The notes below the pieces were generated by a model. It saw nothing but the letters and a program-made list of their open reading frames with translations. It ran no database searches and was not told the DNA's origin. Positions 1 through 9,163 of a stretch of DNA of 32,898 nt are shown one piece after another. Every line of letters begins with the position of its first letter. Positions within the stretch are counted from its first letter, which is position 1. A program made the translations under genes and the position numbers. This DNA comes from Marinobacterium sp. (GTDB taxonomy: Bacteria; Pseudomonadota; Gammaproteobacteria; Pseudomonadales; Balneatricaceae). The stretch is from the NCBI GenBank assembly GCA_003250495.1, contig QKGH01000325.1:1-32898 (forward strand). The letters are read 5' to 3'.

Positions 1-128
1 TAAAACAGCTCGTAGAAGTCGCCCATGCGGTAGAACAGCAGCTGTTCCGGATGCTGCGCCTTGATCTTCAGGTATTGCTGCATCATCGGGGTATGGTTGG
101 CGAGCGAATTGTGCTGGTCGGCGGTCAT
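1..128 (-). CDS. mutS: DNA mismatch repair protein MutS, N-terminal fragment (runs off the left edge)
   Basis: Reverse complement from 128 reads [42 protein letters not shown], the MutS N-terminal motif (MMQQY...[13 protein letters not shown]). Confidence 0.93.
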   Translation of the reverse strand, partial: MTADQHNSLANHTPMMQQYLKIKAQHPEQLLFYRMGDFYELF

Positions 129-240
129 GAGCGTGGCTGTTCTATCTGCTTGGTCGGAATGCTGATGCTGGCGGCGCACTCGTGCCGGCCAGGTTGCGAA
201 GAGTCAACATTCTACGCGAAGATCGCGGGGCTGCGAACGC

Positions 241-290
241 CAAGGTGAACCTAGGTGCGTCAAGGTGCGCTAAGGTGCGCTAAGGTGAAA
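241..290. repeat. Five 10-bp degenerate tandem units (consensus yaAGGTGcgc)
   Basis: caaggtgaac / ctaggtgcgt / caaggtgcgc / taaggtgcgc / taaggtgaaa, read directly. Confidence 0.85.
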
Positions 291-346
291 GTCGCGCAGA
301 AAGTCGCGCAGAAAGTCGCGTGGAAAGTAGCGCAAAAAGTAGCGCG
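287..346. repeat. Five 12-bp tandem units (consensus GAAAGTCGCGCA)
   Basis: gaaagtcgcgca / gaaagtcgcgca / gaaagtcgcgtg / gaaagtagcgca / aaaagtagcgcg, read directly; abuts the 10-bp array. Confidence 0.92.
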
Positions 347-384
347 GGAGCTTGGAAAACCGGTTAGGGACAGGGGGGGAGCCG

Positions 385-840
385 ATGGGCGAGAGGCATT
401 TGGAACAACTGGCCGCGCGGGTGGGGCGCGAGTTACTGCAGCGGCAGCGGGTGATGGTGACGGCGGAATCCTGTACCGGGGGCTGGGTGGCCCAGGCGGT
501 CACTGCGATCGCCGGCAGTTCGGCCTGGTTCGATTGCGGTTTCGTCACCTATTCCAATGCCGCCAAACAGCGGCACGGTGCCGTCAGTGAGGCCACGGTG
601 ATCGAGATGGCCGAAGGCGCGTTGCGCCAGAGCGGCGCCGACATCGCGGTCTCGATCAGCGGCGTGGCTGGACCGGCCGGCGGTAGCGATGAGAAGCCGG
701 TCGGCACGGTGTGGTTCGCCTGGGCGGTTCGGGGCGGTACGACGGTGAGCTGCCTCAGCCTGTTTCAGGGCGATCGCGAAGCGGTGCGGCGACAGGCGGT
801 GGAGCAGGCGCTCGACGGGGTTATCGCCTACCTGGTTTAA
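385..840 (+). CDS. pncC: Nicotinamide-nucleotide amidase / stand-alone CinA C-terminal domain protein
   Basis: MGERHLEQLAARVG...TAESCTGGWVAQAVTAIAGSSAWFDCGFVTYSNAAKQ...SGVAGPAGGSDEKPVGTVWFAW matches the CinA/PncC family; purine-rich RBS aggggggga before ATG 385; just upstream of recA as in many gammaproteobacteria. Confidence 0.9.
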   Translation: MGERHLEQLAARVGRELLQRQRVMVTAESCTGGWVAQAVTAIAGSSAWFDCGFVTYSNAAKQRHGAVSEATVIEMAEGALRQSGADIAVSISGVAGPAGGSDEKPVGTVWFAWAVRGGTTVSCLSLFQGDREAVRRQAVEQALDGVIAYLV

Positions 841-886
841 CAGGCCCGGGCCGGCGACGGATTTCGAACGGCTTAATCCAAGTGAC

Positions 887-916
887 TTGCATTCCCGGAA
901 CGATCTGGAATAATAC
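887..916 (+). promoter_or_regulatory. Putative recA sigma70 promoter (TTGCAT - 18 nt - TAATAC)
   Basis: -35-like at 887-892, -10-like at 911-916, overlapping the LexA box. Confidence 0.55.
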
Positions 917-933
917 TGTTCAGTTATACAGTA
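914..933 (+). promoter_or_regulatory. LexA (SOS) box upstream of recA
   Basis: TACTGTTCAGTTATACAGTA: CTGT-N8-ACAG core with TA flanks, close to the gammaproteobacterial consensus. Confidence 0.93.
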
Positions 934-1033
934 TTTGATCCTGTCCGGGCGTCGGCGATCTCACCGCGGTGGGTGTGGATAAGGGCCGAGACTATCACAG
1001 AACGATCACGACTAAAGGTTTAAGGGCTGAGAG

Positions 1034-2083
1034 ATGGACGAGAACAGAAAGAAAGCGCTTGATGCGGCACTGTCGCAGATTGAACGTCAGTTCGGCAAGG
1101 GGGCGGTCATGCGTATGGGCGACCAGCCGCGCGAGGCGATCCCGGCTGTTTCGACTGGCTCTCTGGGGCTGGATATCGCGCTGGGGATCGGCGGTCTGCC
1201 CTTCGGTCGTGTGGTGGAGATCTACGGTCCGGAGTCATCCGGTAAGACCACGCTGACGCTGCAGGTGATCGCGGAAGCGCAGAAGCAGGGCAAGACCTGC
1301 GCATTCGTCGACGCCGAGCATGCGCTGGATCCGATCTATGCCGAAAAACTCGGCGTCGATGTGGACTCGCTGCTGGTGTCCCAGCCCGATACCGGGGAGC
1401 AGGCGCTGGAGATCACCGATATGCTGGTGCGCTCCGGTGCGGTCGATGTGATCATCGTCGACTCGGTGGCGGCACTGGTGCCGAAGGCGGAGATCGAGGG
1501 CGAGATGGGCGATTCCCATGTCGGTCTGCAGGCCCGGTTGATGTCCCAGGCGCTGCGTAAACTGACCGGTAGCGTCAAGCAGGCCAACTGCCTGCTGGTG
1601 TTCATCAACCAGATCCGCATGAAGATCGGGGTCATGTTCGGTAACCCCGAGACGACCACCGGCGGTAATGCGCTGAAGTTTTATGCCTCTGTGCGCCTGG
1701 ATATCCGCCGTACCGGTGCCGTGAAGCAGGGCGATGAGGTGATCGGTAACGAAACCCGCGTCAAGGTCGTGAAAAACAAGGTATCGCCGCCGTTCCGCCA
1801 GGCCGATTTCCAGATCCTCTATGGCGCCGGGATCTACCATATGGGTGAGGTGATCGATCTCGGGGTGCAGCAGAAGCTGATCGATAAGTCCGGCGCCTGG
1901 TACGCCTATAATGGCGACAAGATCGGCCAGGGTAAGGCGAATGCGGCCAAGTATCTCGAGGAGCATCCGGAGATCGCAGAGGAGGTCGAAGCGGCGATTC
2001 GAGAGCAACTGCTGAACGTTCCCAAGGCGAAGGAAGCGGCCGTCGCCAACGACGCCGATAAGAATGCCGAGCTTGAGTTCTAA
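1034..2083 (+). CDS. recA: Recombinase RecA
   Basis: 349 aa; [13 protein letters not shown] Walker [31 protein letters not shown] start. Confidence 0.99.
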   Translation: MDENRKKALDAALSQIERQFGKGAVMRMGDQPREAIPAVSTGSLGLDIALGIGGLPFGRVVEIYGPESSGKTTLTLQVIAEAQKQGKTCAFVDAEHALDPIYAEKLGVDVDSLLVSQPDTGEQALEITDMLVRSGAVDVIIVDSVAALVPKAEIEGEMGDSHVGLQARLMSQALRKLTGSVKQANCLLVFINQIRMKIGVMFGNPETTTGGNALKFYASVRLDIRRTGAVKQGDEVIGNETRVKVVKNKVSPPFRQADFQILYGAGIYHMGEVIDLGVQQKLIDKSGAWYAYNGDKIGQGKANAAKYLEEHPEIAEEVEAAIREQLLNVPKAKEAAVANDADKNAELEF

Positions 2084-2103
2084 GCACTATACTTGGTGAG
2101 TTG

Positions 2104-2126
2104 AAAAGGCCCTTAACGGGCCTTTT
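2104..2126 (+). terminator. Rho-independent terminator between recA and recX
   Basis: aaaaggccc-ttaac-gggcctttt followed by ctcg. Confidence 0.8.
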
Positions 2127-2152
2127 CTCGTTCTGGTTCTGAAGGTGGGAAG

Positions 2153-2659
2153 ATGATGCGGGGACGGGAGCGTGCTGCCGCGGCACTGGAAAACGAACGT
2201 GAGATCCTGAATGCCGCGGTGGAGTTGCTGGCGCGGCGTGAGTATTCGGGGCAGGAGTTGAGGCGTAAGCTGGGCGGCCGGGTAGACGATCCCCAGTTAC
2301 TGGAGACGGTCCTGGAGCGGCTCGCGGAACAGGGTCTGCAGAGCGATCTGCGCTGCGCTACGATGCTGGCGCGGCAGCGGGTTGCACAGGGCTACGGCGA
2401 ATACCGGGTCAAGTACGATCTGCAGCAGAAGGGGATAGCGTCCGATCTGATTCAGCAGGCGCTGGAGGCACTGGAGGTGGACTGGTTTGCCCTGGCACGT
2501 GGCTATGCGTGCAAGAGGTTCGGTGCCACGCCGGCGGTGGATTTCAAGGAGCGTAGCCGCCGTGCCCGGCATCTGCAGGGGCGCGGCTTCTCCTACGATG
2601 AGCTGAATTACGCGTTGGACTGTGCGCAGGAACGCGACGCGCTGGATGCGGATGAGTAA
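2153..2659 (+). CDS. recX: Regulatory protein RecX
   Basis: 168 aa, immediately downstream of recA; AVELLARREYSGQELRRKLGGR...VLERLAEQGLQSDLRCATMLARQRVAQGYG... typical RecX. Confidence 0.93.
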   Translation: MMRGRERAAAALENEREILNAAVELLARREYSGQELRRKLGGRVDDPQLLETVLERLAEQGLQSDLRCATMLARQRVAQGYGEYRVKYDLQQKGIASDLIQQALEALEVDWFALARGYACKRFGATPAVDFKERSRRARHLQGRGFSYDELNYALDCAQERDALDADE

Positions 2660-2805
2660 GGCTTGCAGTGCAATATGTCTGCAAAGTTCCGCCCGCCGTA
2701 AAAACATTCGAACAAAATTTACACACGTTATATACTACTCCGCCATTTTTTCGCGGTAATTTGGCGTGGTCTTTGCGCTGCAGCTGCCGGCCGATGCGGG
2801 TCGAT

Positions 2806-2824
2806 GAGCCCTCTTCGAGGGCTC
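2806..2824 (+). other. Hairpin in the alaS 5' leader
   Basis: gagccct-cttcg-agggctc, perfect 7-bp stem, with no downstream T-run. Confidence 0.5.
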
Positions 2825-2903
2825 CGGAAACAACCGATACTGACGGCGGGCGATAGCGGCGGAACCAGCAGCTAAACAGGTAACCAGGAAACGGTTGATT
2901 GAA

Positions 2904-5507
2904 ATGAAATACATGACGAGTGCCGAGATTCGCCAGGCTTTTCTGGACTATTTCAAAGCTCAGGGACACGAGATCGTGCCCTCCAGTCCGCTGGTACCGG
3001 GCAATGACGCCACGCTGCTGTTTACCAACGCCGGTATGGTGCAGTTCAAGGATGTTTTCCTGGGAACCGACAAGCGCAGCTACAGCCGCGCGACCACGGC
3101 GCAGCGCTGCGTCCGTGCGGGCGGTAAGCACAACGACCTGGAAAACGTCGGATATACCGCGCGTCATCACACCTTCTTCGAAATGCTGGGCAACTTCAGC
3201 TTCGGCGACTACTTCAAGCGCGATGCGATCCGATTCGCCTGGACCTTCCTGACCGAAGTACTTGGGCTGCCGAAGGAACGCCTGTGGGTCACCGTGCATC
3301 ACAGCGATGACGAGGCGGAAAAGATCTGGAAAGAGGAGATCGGCGCCGATCCGGAACGCTTCTCCAAGCTCGATGAAGACAACTTCTGGGCCATGGGCGA
3401 TACCGGCCCCTGCGGTCCCTGCTCCGAGATCTTCTTCGACCATGGAGCGGATGTGGCCGGCGGTCCTCCGGGCAGCCCGGACGAAGATGGCGATCGCTAT
3501 ATCGAGATCTGGAACATCGTTTTCATGCAGTACAACCGTTCCGCCGATGGCGAGATGACGCCGCTGGCGCGCCCCTCCATCGATACCGGGATGGGGCTGG
3601 AGCGGATCGCCGCGGTGATGCAGGGCGTTCATAGCAACTACGAGATCGACCTGTTCCAGAACCTGCTCAACGCCGCGGCTCAACTGCTGGGCGTACAGGA
3701 TACGACGATCAAGTCACTGCGCGTGATCGCCGACCATATCCGCTCCTGCGCCTTCCTGATCACCGATGGCGTACTGCCTTCCAACGAGGGGCGCGGCTAT
3801 GTGCTGCGGCGTATCATGCGCCGTGCCATCCGTCACGGTAACAAGCTCGGAGCCCATGAGCCGTTCTTCCACAAGCTGGTGGCGCCGTTGGTCAAGGAGA
3901 TGGGTAATGCCTATCCGGAGCTGGTGGCGGCCCAGGAGCAGGTGGAACGTGTGCTGTTGAAAGAGGAGCAGCAGTTCGCCAGGACGCTGGAAAACGGCAT
4001 GGCGCTGCTCGAGCAGGCGATCGCCGAGCTGGAGGGCAAGGTGCTGTCCGGTGAGACCGTGTTCCGTCTGTATGACACCTACGGCTTCCCGGTGGACCTG
4101 ACCGCCGATGTGGCGCGCGAACATGGCTTGAGCCTGGATATGGATGGCTTCGAGGCGGAGATGGAGCAGCAGCGTCAGCGCGCCCGTGCCTCCGGCCAGT
4201 TCTCCGTCGACTACAACGACCGTATCCAGATCGACAGCGTGACCCGTTTCACCGGCTACGAAGCGCTGGAAGATAGCGCAGTTGTCGTGGCCCTGTTCCG
4301 GGAAGGGGAGAGCGTCGGCCAGCTGTCGGCCGGCGAGTCGGGCATCGTGGTGCTGGAGAATACGGCCTTCTACGCCGAGTCCGGCGGTCAGGTGGGCGAC
4401 AGCGGTACCCTGCGCTGGGATCGCGGCCAGTTCGCGGTGAGCGACTGTAGCAAAGAGGGCAAGGCGCATCTGCACCAGGGCGCCGTCGTTGAAGGCGTGC
4501 TCAGCGTCGGCGACCGGGTGGCGACGGAGGTCAATAAGGCTCAGCGCCAGGCTACCGCACTGAACCACTCGGCTACGCACCTGTTGCACGAGGCGTTGCG
4601 CCAGGTACTGGGCGAGCATGTACAGCAGAAGGGCTCGCTGGTGAACGCCGAACGTCTGCGTTTCGACTTCTCCCATTTCGAGGCGCTGACGGCACCGGAG
4701 CTGCAGCAGGTCGAAGATCTGGTCAACGAGCAGATCCGCCTCAACAGCGTAGTGCAGACCGAGATCTTGCCGATCGACGAAGCCAAGGCGAAAGGGGCCG
4801 CGGCGCTGTTCGGCGAAAAGTATGATTCCGTCGTCCGTGTACTGACCATGGGCGATGGCTTCTCCATCGAGCTGTGCGGCGGCACCCACGCCAGCCGTAC
4901 CGGCGATATCGGCCTGCTGAAGATCATCTCCGAGAGCGGCATCGCCGCCGGGGTGCGCCGTATCGAAGCGGTGACCGGTGCCGGCGCGCTGCGCTGGTTC
5001 CGCGACAGCGAAACGGTGATCGGTGATGCGGCGGCGTTGGTCAAAGGCTCGCGCGACTCGCTGATCGACAAGGTGCGCGGTCTCAATGAGCGCAACCGCC
5101 AGCTGGAGAAAGAGATCGAACGGCTGGGGCAGAAACTGGCATCGGCCCAGAGCGGCGACCTGCTGAACCAGGTGGTCGAAGTGGCGGGAGTAAAAGTACT
5201 GGCCGCCCAGCTCGACGGTGTCGATCCGAAAGCGCTCAGGGACAGTATCGATCAGCTCAAGAACAAGCTGGGTAGTGGTGTTGTGATCCTGATGACGGCG
5301 CAGGATGACAAGGTCAGCGTGGCGGCCGGTGTCACCAGCGACCTGACCGCCAAGGTTAAGGCCGGGGATCTGGTACGCGAACTGGCGAGCCGTTTGGGCG
5401 GTAAAGGCGGTGGCCGGCCGGATATGGCGCAGGGCGGCGGCAGCGATGTGGCGGCGATGCCGGCGGCGCTGGCGGCAGTGCCGGAGTTGGTCGCAGCGGC
5501 GCTGTAA
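2904..5507 (+). CDS. alaS: Alanyl-tRNA synthetase (start may be 2895, 2904 or 2913)
   Basis: [50 protein letters not shown]...; full-length with C-Ala domain. Confidence 0.98.
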   Translation: MKYMTSAEIRQAFLDYFKAQGHEIVPSSPLVPGNDATLLFTNAGMVQFKDVFLGTDKRSYSRATTAQRCVRAGGKHNDLENVGYTARHHTFFEMLGNFSFGDYFKRDAIRFAWTFLTEVLGLPKERLWVTVHHSDDEAEKIWKEEIGADPERFSKLDEDNFWAMGDTGPCGPCSEIFFDHGADVAGGPPGSPDEDGDRYIEIWNIVFMQYNRSADGEMTPLARPSIDTGMGLERIAAVMQGVHSNYEIDLFQNLLNAAAQLLGVQDTTIKSLRVIADHIRSCAFLITDGVLPSNEGRGYVLRRIMRRAIRHGNKLGAHEPFFHKLVAPLVKEMGNAYPELVAAQEQVERVLLKEEQQFARTLENGMALLEQAIAELEGKVLSGETVFRLYDTYGFPVDLTADVAREHGLSLDMDGFEAEMEQQRQRARASGQFSVDYNDRIQIDSVTRFTGYEALEDSAVVVALFREGESVGQLSAGESGIVVLENTAFYAESGGQVGDSGTLRWDRGQFAVSDCSKEGKAHLHQGAVVEGVLSVGDRVATEVNKAQRQATALNHSATHLLHEALRQVLGEHVQQKGSLVNAERLRFDFSHFEALTAPELQQVEDLVNEQIRLNSVVQTEILPIDEAKAKGAAALFGEKYDSVVRVLTMGDGFSIELCGGTHASRTGDIGLLKIISESGIAAGVRRIEAVTGAGALRWFRDSETVIGDAAALVKGSRDSLIDKVRGLNERNRQLEKEIERLGQKLASAQSGDLLNQVVEVAGVKVLAAQLDGVDPKALRDSIDQLKNKLGSGVVILMTAQDDKVSVAAGVTSDLTAKVKAGDLVRELASRLGGKGGGRPDMAQGGGSDVAAMPAALAAVPELVAAAL

Positions 5508-5568
5508 CGGCGCCCTCTCTAACAGACAGGCGGGGCCCCGCGACGGCCCCGTGAAGGAAACAGCAGAA

Positions 5569-6804
5569 ATGGCGTTATACGTTCAGAAATATGGTGGTAC
5601 GTCGGTTGGGTCCGTCGAGCGGATCGAGGCCGTTGCGGACAAGGTGAAATCCTTCCGTGCCCAGGGGCACGATATCGTCGTCGTGGTATCGGCGATGAGT
5701 GGCGAAACTAACCGTCTGATCGCGCTGGCAAAGGACATTCAGGAACACCCGGACAGCCGTGAGATGGACGTGCTGATCTCCACCGGGGAGCAGGTCACCA
5801 TCGCGTTGCTGGCGATGGCACTGAAGAAGCGCGGTATCGACGCGCGCTCCTACACCGGTGGCCAGGTCCGTATCCTGACCGACAATGCGCATAGTAAAGC
5901 GCGGATCCAGGATATCGAGACCCAGCGTATCCGCACCGACCTCGATGCGGGCCGGGTAGTGATCGTGGCCGGGTTCCAGGGCGTCGATGCCGATGGCAAT
6001 ATCACCACGCTTGGCCGCGGCGGTTCGGATACCACCGGGGTCGCCCTGGCGGCGGCGCTGAAGGCCGACGAGTGCCAGATCTATACTGATGTGGATGGCG
6101 TCTACACCACCGATCCGCGCGTTGTCGCCAGCGCCTGTCGGCTGGAGAAGATTACATTTGAAGAGATGCTGGAGATGGCCAGTCTCGGATCGAAAGTACT
6201 GCAGATCCGTTCGGTCGAGTTTGCCGGCAAATACAAAGTTCCGCTACGCGTGCTGTCCAGCTTCAAGGATGGCCCGGGCACCCTGATCACGACAGAGGAT
6301 GAAGACACCGTGGAAAAACCGATCATCTCCGGTATAGCGTTCAACCGCGATGAGGCCAAGCTGACCGTTAAGGGCGTACCGGATCTGCCCGGTGTGGCGT
6401 CCCGCATCCTCGGGCCGATCAGCCGTCAGAATATTGAAGTCGATATGATCGTGCAGAACGTGGCCGCGGATAAAACCACCGACTTCACCTTTACCGTGCA
6501 TCGTAACGACTACGACAAGGCTTACCAGATCCTGCAGCAGATCGTTGCCGAGCTGGGTGCGCGCGAGTATGTCGGCAACAAGGAGATCGCCAAGGTTTCC
6601 ATTGTCGGGGTCGGCATGCGTTCCCACGCCGGTGTGGCATCGAAGATGTTCGATACGCTGGCGGCCGAAAACATCAATATCCTGATGATCTCCACCTCTG
6701 AAATCAAAGTTTCAGTGGTTATCGCGGAGAAGTACATGGAGTTGGCCGTGCGCGCCCTTCATGCCGCATTCAACCTGGATAAGGCCGATACCGTCTGCGA
6801 ATAA
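5569..6804 (+). CDS. lysC: Aspartate kinase with ACT domains
   Basis: MALYVQKYGGTSVGSVERIEAVADKV...; ATG 5569 chosen over the upstream ORF extension; alaS-lysC-csrA order is known from pseudomonads. Confidence 0.96.
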   Translation: MALYVQKYGGTSVGSVERIEAVADKVKSFRAQGHDIVVVVSAMSGETNRLIALAKDIQEHPDSREMDVLISTGEQVTIALLAMALKKRGIDARSYTGGQVRILTDNAHSKARIQDIETQRIRTDLDAGRVVIVAGFQGVDADGNITTLGRGGSDTTGVALAAALKADECQIYTDVDGVYTTDPRVVASACRLEKITFEEMLEMASLGSKVLQIRSVEFAGKYKVPLRVLSSFKDGPGTLITTEDEDTVEKPIISGIAFNRDEAKLTVKGVPDLPGVASRILGPISRQNIEVDMIVQNVAADKTTDFTFTVHRNDYDKAYQILQQIVAELGAREYVGNKEIAKVSIVGVGMRSHAGVASKMFDTLAAENINILMISTSEIKVSVVIAEKYMELAVRALHAAFNLDKADTVCE

Positions 6805-6841
6805 CGGCTTTATCCGGTCTGAGCTATAGTGCTAGTGAACT

Positions 6842-6874
6842 GCGCAGTTTTTAACGGCTGCGTAAAAACAGCGC
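6842..6874 (+). other. Long inverted repeat / hairpin in the lysC-csrA intergenic region
   Basis: GCGC-a-GTTTTTA-acggctgcg-TAAAAAC-a-GCGC: 11 pairs with one A.A mismatch. Confidence 0.65.
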
Positions 6875-6987
6875 TTAGGGTGCCTCAGAAGAGAGTTTTG
6901 GGGCGCCTGATAGATGGTTTTTTGATATATTTTATATCTATTAAAATCAGATCAGCACCCCTCAGGACGAAATTAAGGAGATCCAAA

Positions 6988-7176
6988 ATGCTGATTCTTA
7001 CCCGCCGCGTCGGTGAGACCCTGATGGTTGGTGATGATGTCACCATCACGGTATTGGGAGTAAAGGGTAACCAGGTCCGCATCGGCGTCAACGCCCCGAA
7101 AGATGTGTCTGTTCACCGCGAGGAGATCTACCAGCGCATACAGCGCGAAAAAACGGATTCCGAAGGTCAGGAGTAA
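6988..7176 (+). CDS. csrA: Carbon storage regulator CsrA/RsmA
   Basis: [52 protein letters not shown]. Confidence 0.99.
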   Translation: MLILTRRVGETLMVGDDVTITVLGVKGNQVRIGVNAPKDVSVHREEIYQRIQREKTDSEGQE

Positions 7177-7237
7177 GATTTTCAAATTAGCTCTTTTATT
7201 TTGAAAATCAATCCGGTACTATTCGCGCCGTTGTTGA

Positions 7238-7326
7238 GGTGAGATGGCCGAGTGGCTGAAGGCGCACCCCTGCTAAGGGTGTATACCTCTTGGGTATCGA
7301 GGGTTCGAATCCCTCTCTCACCGCCA
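7238..7326 (+). tRNA. tRNA-Ser (anticodon GCU)
   Basis: ggtgaga...tctcacc acceptor stem, loop CTGCTAA, long variable arm, TTCGAAT, encoded CCA. Confidence 0.97.
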
Positions 7327-7330
7327 TTTA

Positions 7331-7407
7331 GCGCCCGTAGCTCAGCTGGATAGAGTACCTGGCTACGAACCAGGCGGTCGCACGTTCGAATCGTGCCGGG
7401 CGCGCCA
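7331..7407 (+). tRNA. tRNA-Arg (anticodon ACG), copy 1
   Basis: gcgcccg...cgggcgc acceptor, loop CTACGAA, T-stem gcacg/cgtgc, encoded CCA; 77 nt. Confidence 0.98.
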
Positions 7408-7461
7408 TTGATCAACAGCAGCAGTGAATCTGCAGGTTTTAGCTCCAAAGCTTTATGTGTT

Positions 7462-7538
7462 GCGCCCGTAGCTCAGCTGGATAGAGTACCTGGCTACGAA
7501 CCAGGCGGTCAGAGGTTCGAATCCTCTCGGGCGCGCCA
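7462..7538 (+). tRNA. tRNA-Arg (anticodon ACG), copy 2 (variant T-stem)
   Basis: Same as copy 1 except T-stem agagg/cctct; 77 nt, encoded CCA. Confidence 0.98.
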
Positions 7539-7566
7539 TTCCTGACAGTTTTACATTTTTGGCAAA

Positions 7567-7643
7567 GCGCCCGTAGCTCAGCTGGATAGAGTACCTGGCT
7601 ACGAACCAGGCGGTCGCACGTTCGAATCGTGCCGGGCGCGCCA
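7567..7643 (+). tRNA. tRNA-Arg (anticodon ACG), copy 3
   Basis: Identical to copy 1 over 77 nt, encoded CCA. Confidence 0.98.
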
Positions 7644-7652
7644 CTTCCTCGC

Positions 7653-7658
7653 TATAAT
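7653..7658 (+). promoter_or_regulatory. Perfect -10 hexamer TATAAT upstream of thiI
   Basis: TATAAT 10 bp after the last tRNA-Arg; a matching -35 would fall inside the tRNA 3' half. Confidence 0.45.
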
Positions 7659-7699
7659 CCCTGTTCCTGGGTTTTCATGCCTTTCTGTTTAGGCCGATC

Positions 7700-9163
7700 A
7701 TGAAATTCATCATCAAGCTGTTCCCCGAGATCACGATCAAGAGTCGTCCGGTCCGCAAGCGTCTCATCGCCCGTTTACAGACCAACCTGCAGATAATCCT
7801 GGCCCGTATCGAGCCGAGCGTGCGCGTCAGCAGTTTCTGGGACAAGCTGGAGGTGCAGTATCAGGACGGCACGGCTCAGGTCCGGGAGCAACTGGTGGAC
7901 GCCATGGCCTGTACGCCTGGCATCCAGACCTTCCTCGAAGTCGAGCAGTATCCGCTGGGCGATTTCCACGCCGTCTATGAGTTGACGCGGGCGGCCTATG
8001 CCGAGCGTCTGACGGGTAAGACGTTCAAGGTGCGCGTGCGTCGTAGCGGCAAGCATGAGTTCACCTCCATCGAGCTTGAACGCTATGTCGGCGGCGGCCT
8101 GCGTCAACACACCGAGGCGGCCGGCGTCGATGTGCATAACCCGGAGGTCTGGGTCGACCTCGAAGTGCGCGATGAGAGCCTGTTCATCATCACCGCGATC
8201 CATCAGGGGCTTGGCGGGTATCCGCTGGGTACCCAGGAACCGGTGCTGTCGTTGATCTCCGGCGGTTTCGATTCGGTGGTCTCCTCCTGGATGACGATGC
8301 GGCGCGGCTGTAAGACCCACTTCCTGTTTTTTAACCTCGGCGGTTATGCCCACGAGATCGGCGTCAAGCAGGTCGCGCTGCAACTGTGGCGGCGTTATGG
8401 CTCCTCGGCGCGGGTCAAGTTCGTTACGGTGCCGTTCGAAGAGGTGGTCGGCGAGATTCTGCAGAATATCGATCACTCCCACATGGGGGTGGTGCTGAAG
8501 CGGATGATGATGCGTGCGGCGGACAAGGTCGCCGACCGGATGGATATTCCGGCGCTGGTAACCGGCGAAAGCATCGCCCAGGTATCGAGCCAGACCCTGC
8601 CCAATCTGCGCCTGATCGACGCCGCGGCCGAGCATCTGGTGCTGCGTCCGCTGATTACCATGGATAAGCCCGAGATCATCGATCTGACCCGTAAGATCGG
8701 CGCGTTCGAGCTGGCCAGTGCGATGCCGGAGTTTTGCGGGGTGATCTCCGACCGGCCGACGACGGCGGCAAAGCGTGAGCGGGTCGAGCGTGAAGAGCAG
8801 GGGTTCGATTTCGAGGTGCTGGAGCGTGCTGTAGCCGCCGTCGAGATGATCAGCATCGATGAGATAGTGGAAAATCGCAATATCAATTCTGAAATTGAGG
8901 CGCTGACCCGGGTAGAGCCGGGGCAGGTGATCGTCGACATTCGCGCACCGCAGGAGCAGGAGCGTAAGCCGCTCAATCTGCCGGGCGTCGAGATCCTGAA
9001 AATACCCTTCTATAAACTGGAGTCGGCGCTGTCCGAGCTCCCGCAGAATCGGCACTATCTGCTGTATTGCGAGAAGGGCGTGATGAGTCAGATGCACGCC
9101 CAGCACCTGATCGAACAGGGTGCTGACAATATCGGAGTTTATCGTCCCGCCGCTCAGAACTGA
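7700..9163 (+). CDS. thiI: tRNA 4-thiouridine synthase ThiI with C-terminal rhodanese domain
   Basis: MKFIIKLFPEITIKSRPVRKR...SGGFDSVVSSW PP-loop...LLYCEKGVMSQMHAQHL rhodanese Cys. Confidence 0.97.
   Translation: MKFIIKLFPEITIKSRPVRKRLIARLQTNLQIILARIEPSVRVSSFWDKLEVQYQDGTAQVREQLVDAMACTPGIQTFLEVEQYPLGDFHAVYELTRAAYAERLTGKTFKVRVRRSGKHEFTSIELERYVGGGLRQHTEAAGVDVHNPEVWVDLEVRDESLFIITAIHQGLGGYPLGTQEPVLSLISGGFDSVVSSWMTMRRGCKTHFLFFNLGGYAHEIGVKQVALQLWRRYGSSARVKFVTVPFEEVVGEILQNIDHSHMGVVLKRMMMRAADKVADRMDIPALVTGESIAQVSSQTLPNLRLIDAAAEHLVLRPLITMDKPEIIDLTRKIGAFELASAMPEFCGVISDRPTTAAKRERVEREEQGFDFEVLERAVAAVEMISIDEIVENRNINSEIEALTRVEPGQVIVDIRAPQEQERKPLNLPGVEILKIPFYKLESALSELPQNRHYLLYCEKGVMSQMHAQHLIEQGADNIGVYRPAAQN

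Noticed and set aside
255-590. 111-aa ORF with KVAQKVAQKVAWKVAQKVA repeat
   Set aside because: The peptide repeat is just the translated 12-bp minisatellite, and most of the ORF overlaps pncC in another frame.
2544-3683. 379-aa antisense ORF opposite recX/alaS
   Set aside because: Spans the opposite strand of two known genes and the intergenic promoter; no domain recognised.
7331-7643. Regularly spaced direct repeats resembling a small repeat array
   Set aside because: Repeats are complete tRNA-Arg genes with CCA, not CRISPR or another array.
7182-7644. Minus-strand ORFs with repeated MARP/FEPLTAWFVARYSIQLSYG peptides
   Set aside because: Antisense translation of the tRNA-Ser/tRNA-Arg array; a well-known spurious annotation pattern.
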